11,012 bases of DNA, from assembly GCA_018650745.1 (NCBI GenBank), contig JABIFK010000515.1, positions 1 to 11,012 on the forward strand. Reading direction: 5' to 3'. Every line of letters starts with the position of its first letter. The stretch's first letter is position 1. Below, one piece after another: positions 1-6,170 of this stretch. Both the position numbers and the translations under genes were made by a program. Source of the stretch: Candidatus Latescibacterota bacterium. Lineage in GTDB: Bacteria; Latescibacterota; UBA2968. The notes beneath the pieces were generated by a model. That model ran no database searches. It worked only from the letters and a program-made list of their open reading frames with translations, and was not told where the DNA came from.

Positions 1-542
1 AAAAACGATCCCCACCACAACAAGGGCCCCAACCAAGCATCCCACGGAATAACGGCACCTGGGGGTTTGCCCTCAAAAAACCACGTCATTTGCCCGCCAC
101 TATTAGAAGGCACCGCCCAACGGGGCAAATATTCGAGTAAATATTCCCCCCACCGATTTTCAGCTGTAGCATAATAATGAGGTGCTGCAATGGCACCAAT
201 CAACAACCCCATAAAGTTGGCAGCCGGGATAGAGGCACTGATCCATCCCATACAGAATATCACCACCATCTCACCTCGGTGCAAAACCCAAGCCGGTTTT
301 ACAACACGCAGCAAAAGATTCAAAGGCAATGCGACCAACGTGAAAACCACCATTGTGGCCATAGGCAAATGCCCAAAAACCATACGCGAAGAATGCACAA
401 TATAAGCGGAATAAGTAGGCAGGAGATTGACCAGAATGGAAATAAACGTGCCCAGCATCACAGCGCGTATTGTAATGCCTCGTGATGAGGCCAAAACATC
501 TTCCCCAACCTGCGGGTCTATTTGTTTAGATAAAGCACTCAT
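1..542 (-). CDS. DUF6785-type polytopic membrane protein, N-terminal part (runs off window)
   Basis: The minus strand is open from the ATG at 542-540 to the window edge, giving about 180 residues with no stop. The protein starts MSALSKQIDPQVGEDVL. Hydrophobic segments follow at about residues 26-47, 58-78 and 90-118, with a loop containing AENRWGEYL and PRWAVP, then PGAVIPWDAWLGP leading into another hydrophobic stretch. The order (TM pair, RGEMVVIF, a YYATAENRW loop, an IPW segment) is what I recall for the large DUF6785/DUF6784 multi-pass proteins of Planctomycetes, Latescibacteria and Poribacteria. Their function is unknown, and full-length members have many more TM helices, so most of the gene lies to the left. 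A GAGGAT ribosome site (547-552 on this strand) sits 4-5 bases from the ATG. The gene is divergent from the pyrH-like gene. Family assignment is from memory; the coding call is firm. Confidence 0.75.
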   Translation of the reverse strand, partial: MSALSKQIDPQVGEDVLASSRGITIRAVMLGTFISILVNLLPTYSAYIVHSSRMVFGHLPMATMVVFTLVALPLNLLLRVVKPAWVLHRGEMVVIFCMGWISASIPAANFMGLLIGAIAAPHYYATAENRWGEYLLEYLPRWAVPSNSGGQMTWFFEGKPPGAVIPWDAWLGPLLWWGSF

Positions 543-546
543 TGAT

Positions 547-552
547 ATCCTC
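547..552 (-). promoter_or_regulatory. Ribosome binding site of the DUF6785-type gene
   Basis: GAGGAT on the minus strand lies just upstream of the ATG at 542 and supports this start. The only promoter-like hexamers upstream on this strand are two TTGACA boxes (complement of 585-590 and 603-608). Neither has a convincing -10 at normal spacing, so no promoter is called for this gene. Confidence 0.55.
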
Positions 553-620
553 ATTTAAGAACATGAAAAACTCAGCATAGAAATTGTCAAAATTTACACA
601 AATGTCAACCAAAAGATAAA

Positions 621-630
621 GTACGCGTAC
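621..630. promoter_or_regulatory. 10-bp perfect palindrome GTACGCGTAC in the divergent intergenic region
   Basis: GTACGCGTAC is self-complementary and sits near the middle of the 179-bp gap between the divergent genes starting at 542 and 722. It lies about 16 bases upstream of the predicted -35 of the pyrH-like gene. Such a position suits an operator for a dimeric regulator, but a single 10-mer palindrome can occur by chance and no regulator gene is adjacent. Confidence 0.25.
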
Positions 631-645
631 ATATAGGGAAATTGA

Positions 646-673
646 TTGACACCAATGGGACACAAGCTATATT
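646..673 (+). promoter_or_regulatory. Predicted sigma-70-type promoter for the pyrH-like/GHMP kinase pair
   Basis: TTGACA at 646-651 is a perfect -35 consensus. It is followed after 16 bases by TATATT at 668-673, which matches the -10 consensus at five of six positions. Transcription would start near 680, leaving a leader of about 40 bases before the ATG at 722. No other promoter of this quality was seen in the gap. Confidence 0.55.
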
Positions 674-721
674 TAGCCCTGCCGATTACTTTGGACTTTT
701 TTTAGGGAGAAGAAAAAAACA

Positions 722-1459
722 ATGCGATACAAACGTGTGCTTCTTAAACTCAGCGGTGGCGCTATTTCTGGCCCCCGAGACTCAGGTTTTGACCCCGAAT
801 CGCTCGAACACATTGCAGATGAAATTCTCGACCTACACGGCCGAGGTGTTGAAATTGGTATCGTCATTGGTGGTGGCAATATCTTACGCGGTAGTTTGGG
901 GGCCCAATGGGGCATTGATCGTGCCGAAGCCGACAACATTGGTATGCTTGGTACCATCATCAACGCACTGATGTTGCGCGGCGTACTCAATGCCAAAAGT
1001 GACGTCGAAGTTCGCGTTATGACCGCCATTCCCATCAATGCAGTTGCAGAACCCTTCATTCGGCTCGTTGCGCGACGCCATATGGACAAAGGCTATATTG
1101 TTATCTTTGCGGGTGGCATTGGCAACCCTTATGTCACAACCGACTACCCCGGCATTCAGCGCGCCTTAGAAGTACAAGCCGACGCCATTCTCTTTGCCAA
1201 GAACAAAACCAATGGCATCTACACCGATGATCCCAACAAAAACAGCAGTGCGAAGCGATATCACACCATCAATTACAACACCGTGGTACAAGAAAACTTA
1301 GGCGCATTAGATCAAACAGCAGTATTGCTGGCGCGCGATCATCATTTGCCGATTCATGTCTTTGATTTTGAACCCAAGGGTTATATCAAGCGTATTGTGG
1401 ATGGCGAAGATGTGGGCACTTTAATTACCCAAACTCCTGAAGACACTTACGCAGATTAA
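722..1459 (+). CDS. pyrH: UMP kinase (PyrH) homologue, amino acid kinase family, with altered motifs
   Basis: A 245-residue protein, the normal PyrH length, beginning MRYKRVLLKLSGG. UMP kinase converts UMP to UDP with ATP in the cytoplasm. PyrH landmarks in order are KLSG (9-12), IGGGNILRG (49-57), D71 with GMLGTIIN (74-81), the UMP-contacting GNPYVTTD (134-141), YTDDP (167-171), LDQTA (196-200), LARDHHLPIHVF (203-214) and GTLIT (232-236). Oddities: the usual KLSGEAL reads KLSGGAI, so the conserved Glu is Gly13; the usual VDGVY reads TNGIY, Asp to Asn164; and TTDSAA reads TTDYPG. The start has a good site (AGGGAGAAG, 704-712) 9 bases upstream. PyrH genes usually lie in rpsB-tsf-pyrH-frr, but here the partner is a GHMP kinase. 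It may be the housekeeping enzyme or a diverged second copy; the homology is clear, the exact substrate less so. Confidence 0.85.
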   Translation: MRYKRVLLKLSGGAISGPRDSGFDPESLEHIADEILDLHGRGVEIGIVIGGGNILRGSLGAQWGIDRAEADNIGMLGTIINALMLRGVLNAKSDVEVRVMTAIPINAVAEPFIRLVARRHMDKGYIVIFAGGIGNPYVTTDYPGIQRALEVQADAILFAKNKTNGIYTDDPNKNSSAKRYHTINYNTVVQENLGALDQTAVLLARDHHLPIHVFDFEPKGYIKRIVDGEDVGTLITQTPEDTYAD

Positions 1460-1475
1460 AAAACCAGAAACGTCT

Positions 1476-2522
1476 ATGTCCAAAATTATAAACCCCATTC
1501 GTATCATAAACAGTGCCGCACCCATTCGCATTTGTGATAATGGCGGGTGGACAGATACGTGGTTTGCCAAGTACGGTAAAATTTTCAACATTGGCGTTTA
1601 TCCTTACGCTGAAGTGCAAATTGAAATTTTCGACCGCGCAGACCGTGAAGACAGAATTATCCTTCACGCCGAAAACTTTGGCGAACGATATGTGGTGCAC
1701 CCAGAAAATGTCGATTGGGATCGACACCCCCTTCTCGAAGCGGCCATTGAGCGTATGGGCGTGCCAGAAAACCTCGCAGTACAAATCACAATCTTTTCAG
1801 AAGCCCCCGCGGGAGGCTCAACAGGAACCTCTGCTGCAGTAACAGTTGCACTCATTGGTGCCCTTGACCAACTTACACCCGGCAGACTCACCCCTCACGA
1901 AATTGCATATGTCGCACAATCCGTAGAAACCGACATGCTCAAGCAACAATGCGGTATTCAGGACCAACTCTGCTCGGCTTATGGTGGCATTAACTACATT
2001 GACATGTTTGACTATCCAAAGGCCTCCGTCTCTCAAATACACATACCCAATACCACTTGGTGGGAGCTCGAACGTCGTTTGGTCCTCATCTACCTTGGCA
2101 AATCCCACAGTTCCTCCAATGTACACGAACGTGTCATCCACGAGCTTGAAGATGGGGGCCCAGACAATCCCAAACTTGAAGTATTACGTACCGCTGCGGA
2201 GCAATCACGCGACGCCATCTTTGCCAGTGATTTTCACACGTTGGGCCAAACAATGACGCAGAACACAGAAGCTCAGCGCAATCTGAACCCCTATCTCATT
2301 GGCCAAGACGCCCAGCGCATTATCGACATTGCCAAATCGCACCACGCCATGGGCTGGAAAGTAAATGGCGCAGGTGGAGATGGTGGATCACTCACCTTAC
2401 TTTGTGGCGAAAATGCCTCTGAAAAACGGGCGTTGATTCGAGACATCGAATCGGATAATCCGCTCTTCCAAAACATTCCTATTTACCTGAGCCGCTTTGG
2501 TCTACGCATTTGGGAGCAGTAG
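1476..2522 (+). CDS. GHMP family sugar kinase (HddA/fucokinase-like)
   Basis: A 348-residue cytoplasmic kinase. Motif 1 is API-RICDNGGWTDT (about 15-28), the substrate-side signature seen in heptose-7-phosphate kinase (HddA) and fucokinase proteins, followed by FNIGVYPYAEV. Motif 2, the ATP phosphate-binding loop, is PAGGSTGTSAAVTVALIGAL (111-130), where the classical form is PxxxGLGSSA. GIQDQLCSAYGG (160-171) contains D163, the likely catalytic Asp. Motif 3 is KVNGAGGDGGSL (295-306). Family members phosphorylate sugars such as D-glycero-D-manno-heptose 7-phosphate, fucose or galactose; sequence alone does not pick the substrate. The gene starts 16 bp after the pyrH-like stop with only a weak ribosome site, suggesting one transcript. 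No HddC nucleotidyltransferase, GmhA isomerase or GmhB phosphatase is next to it, so a complete GDP-heptose pathway is not shown here. Confidence 0.8.
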   Translation: MSKIINPIRIINSAAPIRICDNGGWTDTWFAKYGKIFNIGVYPYAEVQIEIFDRADREDRIILHAENFGERYVVHPENVDWDRHPLLEAAIERMGVPENLAVQITIFSEAPAGGSTGTSAAVTVALIGALDQLTPGRLTPHEIAYVAQSVETDMLKQQCGIQDQLCSAYGGINYIDMFDYPKASVSQIHIPNTTWWELERRLVLIYLGKSHSSSNVHERVIHELEDGGPDNPKLEVLRTAAEQSRDAIFASDFHTLGQTMTQNTEAQRNLNPYLIGQDAQRIIDIAKSHHAMGWKVNGAGGDGGSLTLLCGENASEKRALIRDIESDNPLFQNIPIYLSRFGLRIWEQ

Positions 2523-2545
2523 GCTGATTCAAAATACGATAAAGT

Positions 2546-2717
2546 CTACAACGTACCTTCATTGTACGCTGGCCAGGCAACACGCCAGAAAACAGCCGCA
2601 ACGACACATACATTCATCACTTCATAGATCTCACGCCTACCCTCTTAGAAATGGCACCTCACAAACGACCTCAAACTCGCAGCCAAAGCACCGGGTCGCA
2701 TGAACACACCGTGGTAA
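2546..2717 (+). pseudogene. Decayed sulfatase fragment in the gap after the GHMP kinase
   Basis: Reading 2546-2656 in one frame without a start gives LQRTFIVRWPGNTPENS, then RNDTYIHHFIDLTPTLLEMA. The pattern RWPG..., then a Ser/Asn-Asp stretch, then H-x-IDL-x-PTLLE-x-A is the hallmark of the middle-to-C-terminal part of type I (formylglycine) sulfatases, such as N-sulfatases and arylsulfatases. The catalytic C/S-x-P-x-R site and the metal-binding N-terminus are absent; a stop (2540-2542) lies just upstream. After residue MA the frame stays open to the TGA at 2795-2797 but loses similarity. A neighbouring frame at 2658-2717 ends LKLAAKAPGRMNTPW-stop, which could be the original C-terminus after an internal deletion (speculative). 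No intact gene is supported between 2523 and 2800. Confidence 0.6.
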
Positions 2718-2800
2718 AAACAAGCTTGGCAGCCCGTGTCATACATGCTAACTTAAAGCAAGAAGCCTTTGTCCAAACCCATACAACTGTGAGATGATAT

Positions 2801-3124
2801 ATGGCGGCTCAAGAAAAGGACCTCAGAATTGCATCAAAATTCAAACAACGCCTCCAAAAGCATGACATTTCAGTTGTGAAAACCATTGTTTTTGGATCCC
2901 GTGCAAGAGGAGATGCCGACCGAGAATCAGACTTAGATATCTTGGTCGTCGTTCAAGACAAAACATTGGAGACGGAACGAACAATTGGTACCTGTGCGTG
3001 GGAAGTAGGTTTTGAGGAAGAGATGATTATACAGCCCGTCACAATGACGACACAACATCTCCAAGGCCCAGAAAAAGCATCTTTGCTCATGTTAGCCATC
3101 AACAAGGAAGGTGTATTGGTGTGA
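2801..3124 (+). CDS. Minimal nucleotidyltransferase (MNT domain) of an MNT/HEPN toxin-antitoxin-like pair
   Basis: A 107-residue protein with the pol-beta-type core signature FGSRARGDADRESDLDILV (31-49). This gives GS at 32-33 and the metal-binding pair D44 and D46. In characterised type VII systems (MntA/HepT) this protein is the antitoxin and transfers AMP to the HEPN partner. The third acidic residue expected on a later strand is not obvious; that region reads EEMIIQPVTMT (73-83), close to the ISP-type strand I recall in this subfamily. A weak GAG (2791-2793) precedes the ATG. The stop overlaps the HEPN start as GTGA (3121-3124), so the two are translationally coupled. The family is clear; the biological role (toxin-antitoxin, phage defence or other) is inferred from the pairing. 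Confidence 0.85.
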   Translation: MAAQEKDLRIASKFKQRLQKHDISVVKTIVFGSRARGDADRESDLDILVVVQDKTLETERTIGTCAWEVGFEEEMIIQPVTMTTQHLQGPEKASLLMLAINKEGVLV

Positions 3125-3498
3125 GCACCAAAGATATACAAGTGCTTGTTCAAGGCAGAATGCAACAAGCCAAAGAGTCTCTTGATGATGGGTTCTTTTT
3201 GCGCGAAGCCAATCGCAGCAACCGAACCATTGTTAATCGCACCTATTATGCCGCATTTTATGCTGCCTTGGCACTGCTGCAAACAATCAATTTTACACCC
3301 CGCAAACACAGCGGGGTTTTGTCATTCTTTGACAAAGAGTTTGTTCGAACAGGTCTCTTTGGCAAAGAGCACTCCAAATCGTTTCACCGCCTTTTCCAAT
3401 TGCGCCAAAAAGATGATTATGACCTTATTGACACAGTACCAGATGAAGAAGCAGATGAAGCCCTACAACTTTCACAATCTTTTAATAGATGCAATTGA
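3121..3498 (+). CDS. HEPN domain protein (PF05168/UPF0332-like), C-terminus frameshifted
   Basis: Starts with GTG inside the stop of the MNT gene; 125 residues as read. HEPN features are NRTYYAAFYAALALLQ (39-54), PRKHSGVLSFFDKEFVRTG (60-78) and LRQKDDYDLIDTVPDEEADEA (94-113, described in pieces: LRQKDDY, then DEEADEALQL). HEPN partners of MNT proteins are often RNases with an R-x4-6-H site, but no arginine and histidine here have that spacing, so RNase activity is doubtful. The frame ends prematurely as SFNRCN. Dropping one base at TTTTAA (3480-3485) gives SFIDAIENYLITNQYYRN, a normal HEPN tail that stops at 3553 in an ATGA overlap with purD. The gene is therefore probably about 143 residues when intact. 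The break is either a base error, a recent mutation or a shift site. Confidence 0.8.
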   Translation: MSTKDIQVLVQGRMQQAKESLDDGFFLREANRSNRTIVNRTYYAAFYAALALLQTINFTPRKHSGVLSFFDKEFVRTGLFGKEHSKSFHRLFQLRQKDDYDLIDTVPDEEADEALQLSQSFNRCN

Positions 3499-3553
3499 AA
3501 ACTATCTCATAACCAATCAATATTACCGCAATGATTCAGGAGATGTCTCATGA
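3480..3553 (+). other. Displaced C-terminal end of the HEPN gene (+1 frame)
   Basis: From the TTTT run at 3480-3483, the frame continuing through TTA ATA GAT GCA reads LIDAIENYLITNQYYRN and then DSGDVS-stop at 3551-3553. An acidic/hydrophobic helix of this kind is the usual HEPN ending. Its stop overlaps the purD ATG (3550-3552) by ATGA, the tight packing expected if the three genes were once a translationally coupled set. Confidence 0.65.
3538..3542 (+). promoter_or_regulatory. Ribosome binding site of purD
   Basis: AGGAG lies 7 bases before the ATG at 3550 and confirms the purD start. It is inside the displaced end of the HEPN frame, so purD translation can start independently of the broken HEPN gene. 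Confidence 0.7.
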
Positions 3554-4830
3554 AAGTCCTAGTTGTTGGCAAAGGTGGCCGTGAACACGCCTTTGTTTGG
3601 AAACTCGCACAAAGCAACAAAATCACCAAACTCTATGCCGCTCCAGGCAACCCAGGCATGGCACAACACGCCGAATGTGTCAACATCGAAGACAGCGACT
3701 TAGAGGGTCTTGCCGATTTTGCTAAAAAAGAAAACATCGACATCACCATCATCGGCCCAGAGGCGCCTTTAGATGCAGGTATCGTAGACCTCTTTGAATC
3801 ACGCGGCCTTACCGTATTTGGCCCCACGCAAAAAGCGGCGCAGATTGAAGCAGACAAAGATTATGCACTTGAACTCATGCACAAATACAACGTGCCAACT
3901 GCCCCATACGAAACCTACACAGATGCAACCGTTGCCAAAAACCAACTCAAAGAATGGCAACATCCACTCTATCTCAAAGTAAGTGGACTGGCTGCAGGTA
4001 AAGGCGCAATTCATTGTGAAACACTTGAAGACTCTTATAAAACCGTAGATGAAGTTCTCGTCGATCATAAATTTGGCAGTTCAGGTGATAAGCTTGTTGC
4101 AATGGGCTTTCTTGACGGTGAAGAAGCGTCCATCTTTGGTTTTACAGACGGTAAGGACATTGTCTGCATCGTACCTGCTCAAGATCATAAAACCATTGAT
4201 GAAGGTGATGTGGGTTTAAACACCGGTGGTATGGGGGCCTACGCGCCAGCTCCTATCATTACTCCCGAACTCTTTGAAGACATTGTCGAACGTGTGATGA
4301 AACGCACGGTAGATGCCCTTGCCAAAGAAGGACGCCCCTACAAAGGCATTCTCTACGGCGGCATCATTGTTACAAAAGATGGCCCCCAAGTCATCGAATT
4401 TAATTGCCGGATGGGTGACCCCGAAACACAAGCCGTACTCTCACTCATGAAAACAGATCTCATGGACGTCATCACAGCCGTATGCAATGGCACGGTCGCA
4501 GATCTCGACATTGAACTCGACACACGTGCGGCCACCACCGTGGTCATGGCCTCTGGTGGGTATCCTGTTGCACACGAAACGGGCTTTCCTATCTCAGGCA
4601 TTGAAGCGGCCGAAGCACTCGGCGAGGTCACAGTTTTTCACGCAGGCACAAATGTGAAAGACGGCCAACTCGTCACCGACGGAGGGCGCGTGCTGGCGAT
4701 CAACGCGGTAGGCGATGACATTAGAGCATCTATTGACAAAGCGTATGAGGCTGTTGCGAAGATCAGCTTTAAGGACCACTACTATCGCCGTGACATTGGG
4801 CACAGAGTACTTGCACGGTTAGAAGAATGA
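3550..4830 (+). CDS. purD: Phosphoribosylamine-glycine ligase (GAR synthetase)
   Basis: A 426-residue protein, the normal PurD length. It ligates glycine to 5-phosphoribosylamine with ATP, the second step of purine synthesis, in the cytoplasm. The N-domain begins MKVLVVGKGGREHAFVWKL with the GGREHA signature (9-14) and contains YAAPGNPGMA (34-43) and IGPEAPLDAGI (68-78). The ATP-grasp part has KDYALELMHKYNVPTAPY, then LKVSGLAAGKGA (usually VKADGLAAGKGV), DHKTIDEGDVGLNTGGMGAYAP in pieces DEGDVG/NTGGMGAYAP, YKGILYGGI and the metal-binding EFNCRMGDPETQ. The C-domain has MASGGYP, FHAGT, GGRVLAI and the terminal YRRDIGHRVL. Other purine genes are not present in the window. It follows the MNT/HEPN pair in the same direction and may share its transcript. 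Nothing suggests loss of function. Confidence 0.97.
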   Translation: MKVLVVGKGGREHAFVWKLAQSNKITKLYAAPGNPGMAQHAECVNIEDSDLEGLADFAKKENIDITIIGPEAPLDAGIVDLFESRGLTVFGPTQKAAQIEADKDYALELMHKYNVPTAPYETYTDATVAKNQLKEWQHPLYLKVSGLAAGKGAIHCETLEDSYKTVDEVLVDHKFGSSGDKLVAMGFLDGEEASIFGFTDGKDIVCIVPAQDHKTIDEGDVGLNTGGMGAYAPAPIITPELFEDIVERVMKRTVDALAKEGRPYKGILYGGIIVTKDGPQVIEFNCRMGDPETQAVLSLMKTDLMDVITAVCNGTVADLDIELDTRAATTVVMASGGYPVAHETGFPISGIEAAEALGEVTVFHAGTNVKDGQLVTDGGRVLAINAVGDDIRASIDKAYEAVAKISFKDHYYRRDIGHRVLARLEE

Positions 4831-4839
4831 TACGTCTGG

Positions 4840-4893
4840 CCCTCATCCGACCGTCGCTGAGCTCGGCCACCTTCTCCCACAAGTGGGAGAAGG
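4840..4893 (+). repeat. REP-like dispersed repeat containing a perfect terminator-like hairpin
   Basis: CCCTCATCCGACC (4840-4852) is followed by GGCCACCTTCTCCCAC and then AAGTGGGAGAAGG. This is the arrangement of a palindromic repeat I recall as dispersed in many proteobacterial genomes (CCCTCATCCG...CCACCTTCTCCC...GGGAGAAGG). The core is a perfect 11-bp stem, CCTTCTCCCAC (4870-4880) with GTGGGAGAAGG (4883-4893). Only AA separates the arms, so the innermost pairs probably open. Its copy number in this genome cannot be judged from one window. Confidence 0.5.
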
Positions 4894-4900
4894 ATGTTTT
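4870..4900 (+). terminator. Rho-independent-like terminator after purD
   Basis: The 11-bp perfect stem (4870-4880 with 4883-4893) is followed three bases later by TTTT (4897-4900) and a further T-rich stretch at 4911-4915. It begins 39 bp past the purD stop, between purD and the next independently started gene, so it probably ends the purD transcript. The stem itself is nearly symmetric and could also fold on the other strand. Confidence 0.6.
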
Positions 4901-4994
4901 CGGTTCTTAATTTTTGATTGTTCAAGCCGAATAAAAATCTCTCGTCAAAAATGACAAACAGGAATTAAAGCCATTTGAAATAATAGGAATCACC

Positions 4995-6095
4995 ATGGAA
5001 AAATATCGAGCAGCAGTGATTGGTTTGGGTCGCATGGGCAGCACATTTGATGACGAAATTGAACAGGGCGGATCTATCGTTCTGCCCTACTGCCATGCAC
5101 CAACCTACGATGCACATTCACAGATCGAGCTCATCGCAGGTGCAGATCCGCACGATGAGCAACGTACCATCTTTGGTGAACGTTGGGGGGTATCGGATCA
5201 CGTCTACAGCGATCATCGCGACATGCTCGCGCAAGAAAAACCGGACATTGTGAGCATTGCCACCACGGCACGCATTCGAGCGCAACTCTTGCTTGATGTG
5301 GTTGACGCAGGTGTAAAAGGCATTTGGGCAGAAAAACCACTCGCACTCAGTCTCGAAGACGCCGACAAAATGGTTCAGGTCTGCCAAGAAAAAGGTGTTG
5401 CATTGGCTGTCAACTGTGCGCGGCGTTACAACGCCTATTTTGCCGAAACCCGCCAGATGATCGAAAATGGAGACTTGGGTGACATTCTGCAAATCACCGC
5501 CTACACGCAATGCGGCTTGTCACACAACGGCAGCCACGCCATTGACACCATTCGTTATCTTGCTGGAGGAAACGTCGATTGGGTTTTTGGTGAAATGGAA
5601 TCGGATGAAAAGGCCGCCGCAGATGACGACCTCATGGGCAATGGGTATTTTGCGTTTGATAACGGTGTACGGGCCTATATGCGCGGCATGCCAACCGGTG
5701 TCGCCGCGTGGGAGTTTGACATCATTGGCACAAAAAAGCGTGTACGCACATCGCCCAACGCACTTGAATTTGAACTTCTGCAAAACATACCTGGCGGCCC
5801 TAGAGGGCGTGGCCTCAGCGCACGTTCTCCTTTTCCTCAATCCGCACGTCCAGAAGGCATGGGCATCACCATTGTAAACGATCTCATCAGTGCCATTGAA
5901 AACAACCATGCCCCTCGGTGCTCCGGAGAAGATGCGCTCAAGGCACTCGAAATTGCCATTGCACTTCGCGAATCACATCGACAAGGTGGCAAACGTATCA
6001 ATCTCCCAATCCAAGATCGCAGTCTAAAAATTCTATCAAGTGAGATTCACGCAGATCACACCCCCGCACGGGTGCGACGCCTGCAAAATGATTAG
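4995..6095 (+). CDS. Gfo/Idh/MocA family NAD(P)-dependent oxidoreductase
   Basis: A 366-residue cytoplasmic dehydrogenase. The N-terminal Rossmann fold begins MEKYRAAVIGLGRMG with the GxGxxG loop at 10-15, then an acidic end of the second strand (AGADPHDEQ, 48-56). The family's active-site strand is WAEKPLALSLEDAD (111-124) with the characteristic EKP at 113-115, K114 being the likely catalytic lysine. The C-terminal domain has GDLGDILQI (159-167) and the substrate-side HNGSHAIDTIRYL (177-189), where H181 and D184 match the usual H-x-x-D arrangement. Family members oxidise or reduce sugars, inositols and related compounds; the substrate cannot be told. There is no twin-arginine signal. The start has TAGGAA (4984-4989) just upstream. 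Neighbours downstream suggest carbohydrate metabolism. Confidence 0.88.
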   Translation: MEKYRAAVIGLGRMGSTFDDEIEQGGSIVLPYCHAPTYDAHSQIELIAGADPHDEQRTIFGERWGVSDHVYSDHRDMLAQEKPDIVSIATTARIRAQLLLDVVDAGVKGIWAEKPLALSLEDADKMVQVCQEKGVALAVNCARRYNAYFAETRQMIENGDLGDILQITAYTQCGLSHNGSHAIDTIRYLAGGNVDWVFGEMESDEKAAADDDLMGNGYFAFDNGVRAYMRGMPTGVAAWEFDIIGTKKRVRTSPNALEFELLQNIPGGPRGRGLSARSPFPQSARPEGMGITIVNDLISAIENNHAPRCSGEDALKALEIAIALRESHRQGGKRINLPIQDRSLKILSSEIHADHTPARVRRLQND

Positions 6096-6119
6096 CGTGT
6101 ATCCGGCTTGCAAAGCATA

Positions 6120-6156
6120 GCGGCAAACGCATTCAAGCGAATGCAAAATAAGCCGC
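6120..6156 (+). other. Nested inverted repeats between the dehydrogenase and PepSY genes
   Basis: An inner perfect hairpin, GCATTC (6129-6134) / GAATGC (6139-6144) with a 4-base loop AAGC, is flanked by GCGGC (6120-6124) pairing with GCCGC (6152-6156). There is no T-run, so this is not a standard terminator; it lies in the leader just before the start at 6171. It could act as an RNA processing or stability element, or be chance. Confidence 0.35.
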
Positions 6157-6170
6157 AAGAGACCACAGCC

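Noticed and set aside
177..485. Plus-strand open frames of 102 and 71 codons at the left end
   Set aside because: They are antisense to the convincing membrane protein on the minus strand, with low-complexity composition (His/Gln/Asn rich) and no ribosome site.
2552..2568. CGTAC/GTACG hairpin with a 7-base loop after the GHMP kinase as a terminator
   Set aside because: The stem is only 5 bp with no T-run and lies within the sulfatase-derived codons, so it is probably chance.
2497..2703. 68-codon open frame after the GHMP kinase
   Set aside because: It overlaps the kinase end, has no protein-like pattern, and the sulfatase similarity lies in a different frame of the same stretch.
5118..5510. 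130-codon minus-strand open frame inside the dehydrogenase gene
   Set aside because: It is the antisense shadow of a clearly coding Gfo/Idh/MocA gene, Cys/Val/Phe rich with no family features.
6108..6170. TTG start at 6108 (or ATG at 6141) for the first PepSY gene
   Set aside because: The extra residues are not hydrophobic signal-like, have no counterpart in the paralogue, and cross a hairpin; the ATG at 6171 aligns with the paralogue's start.
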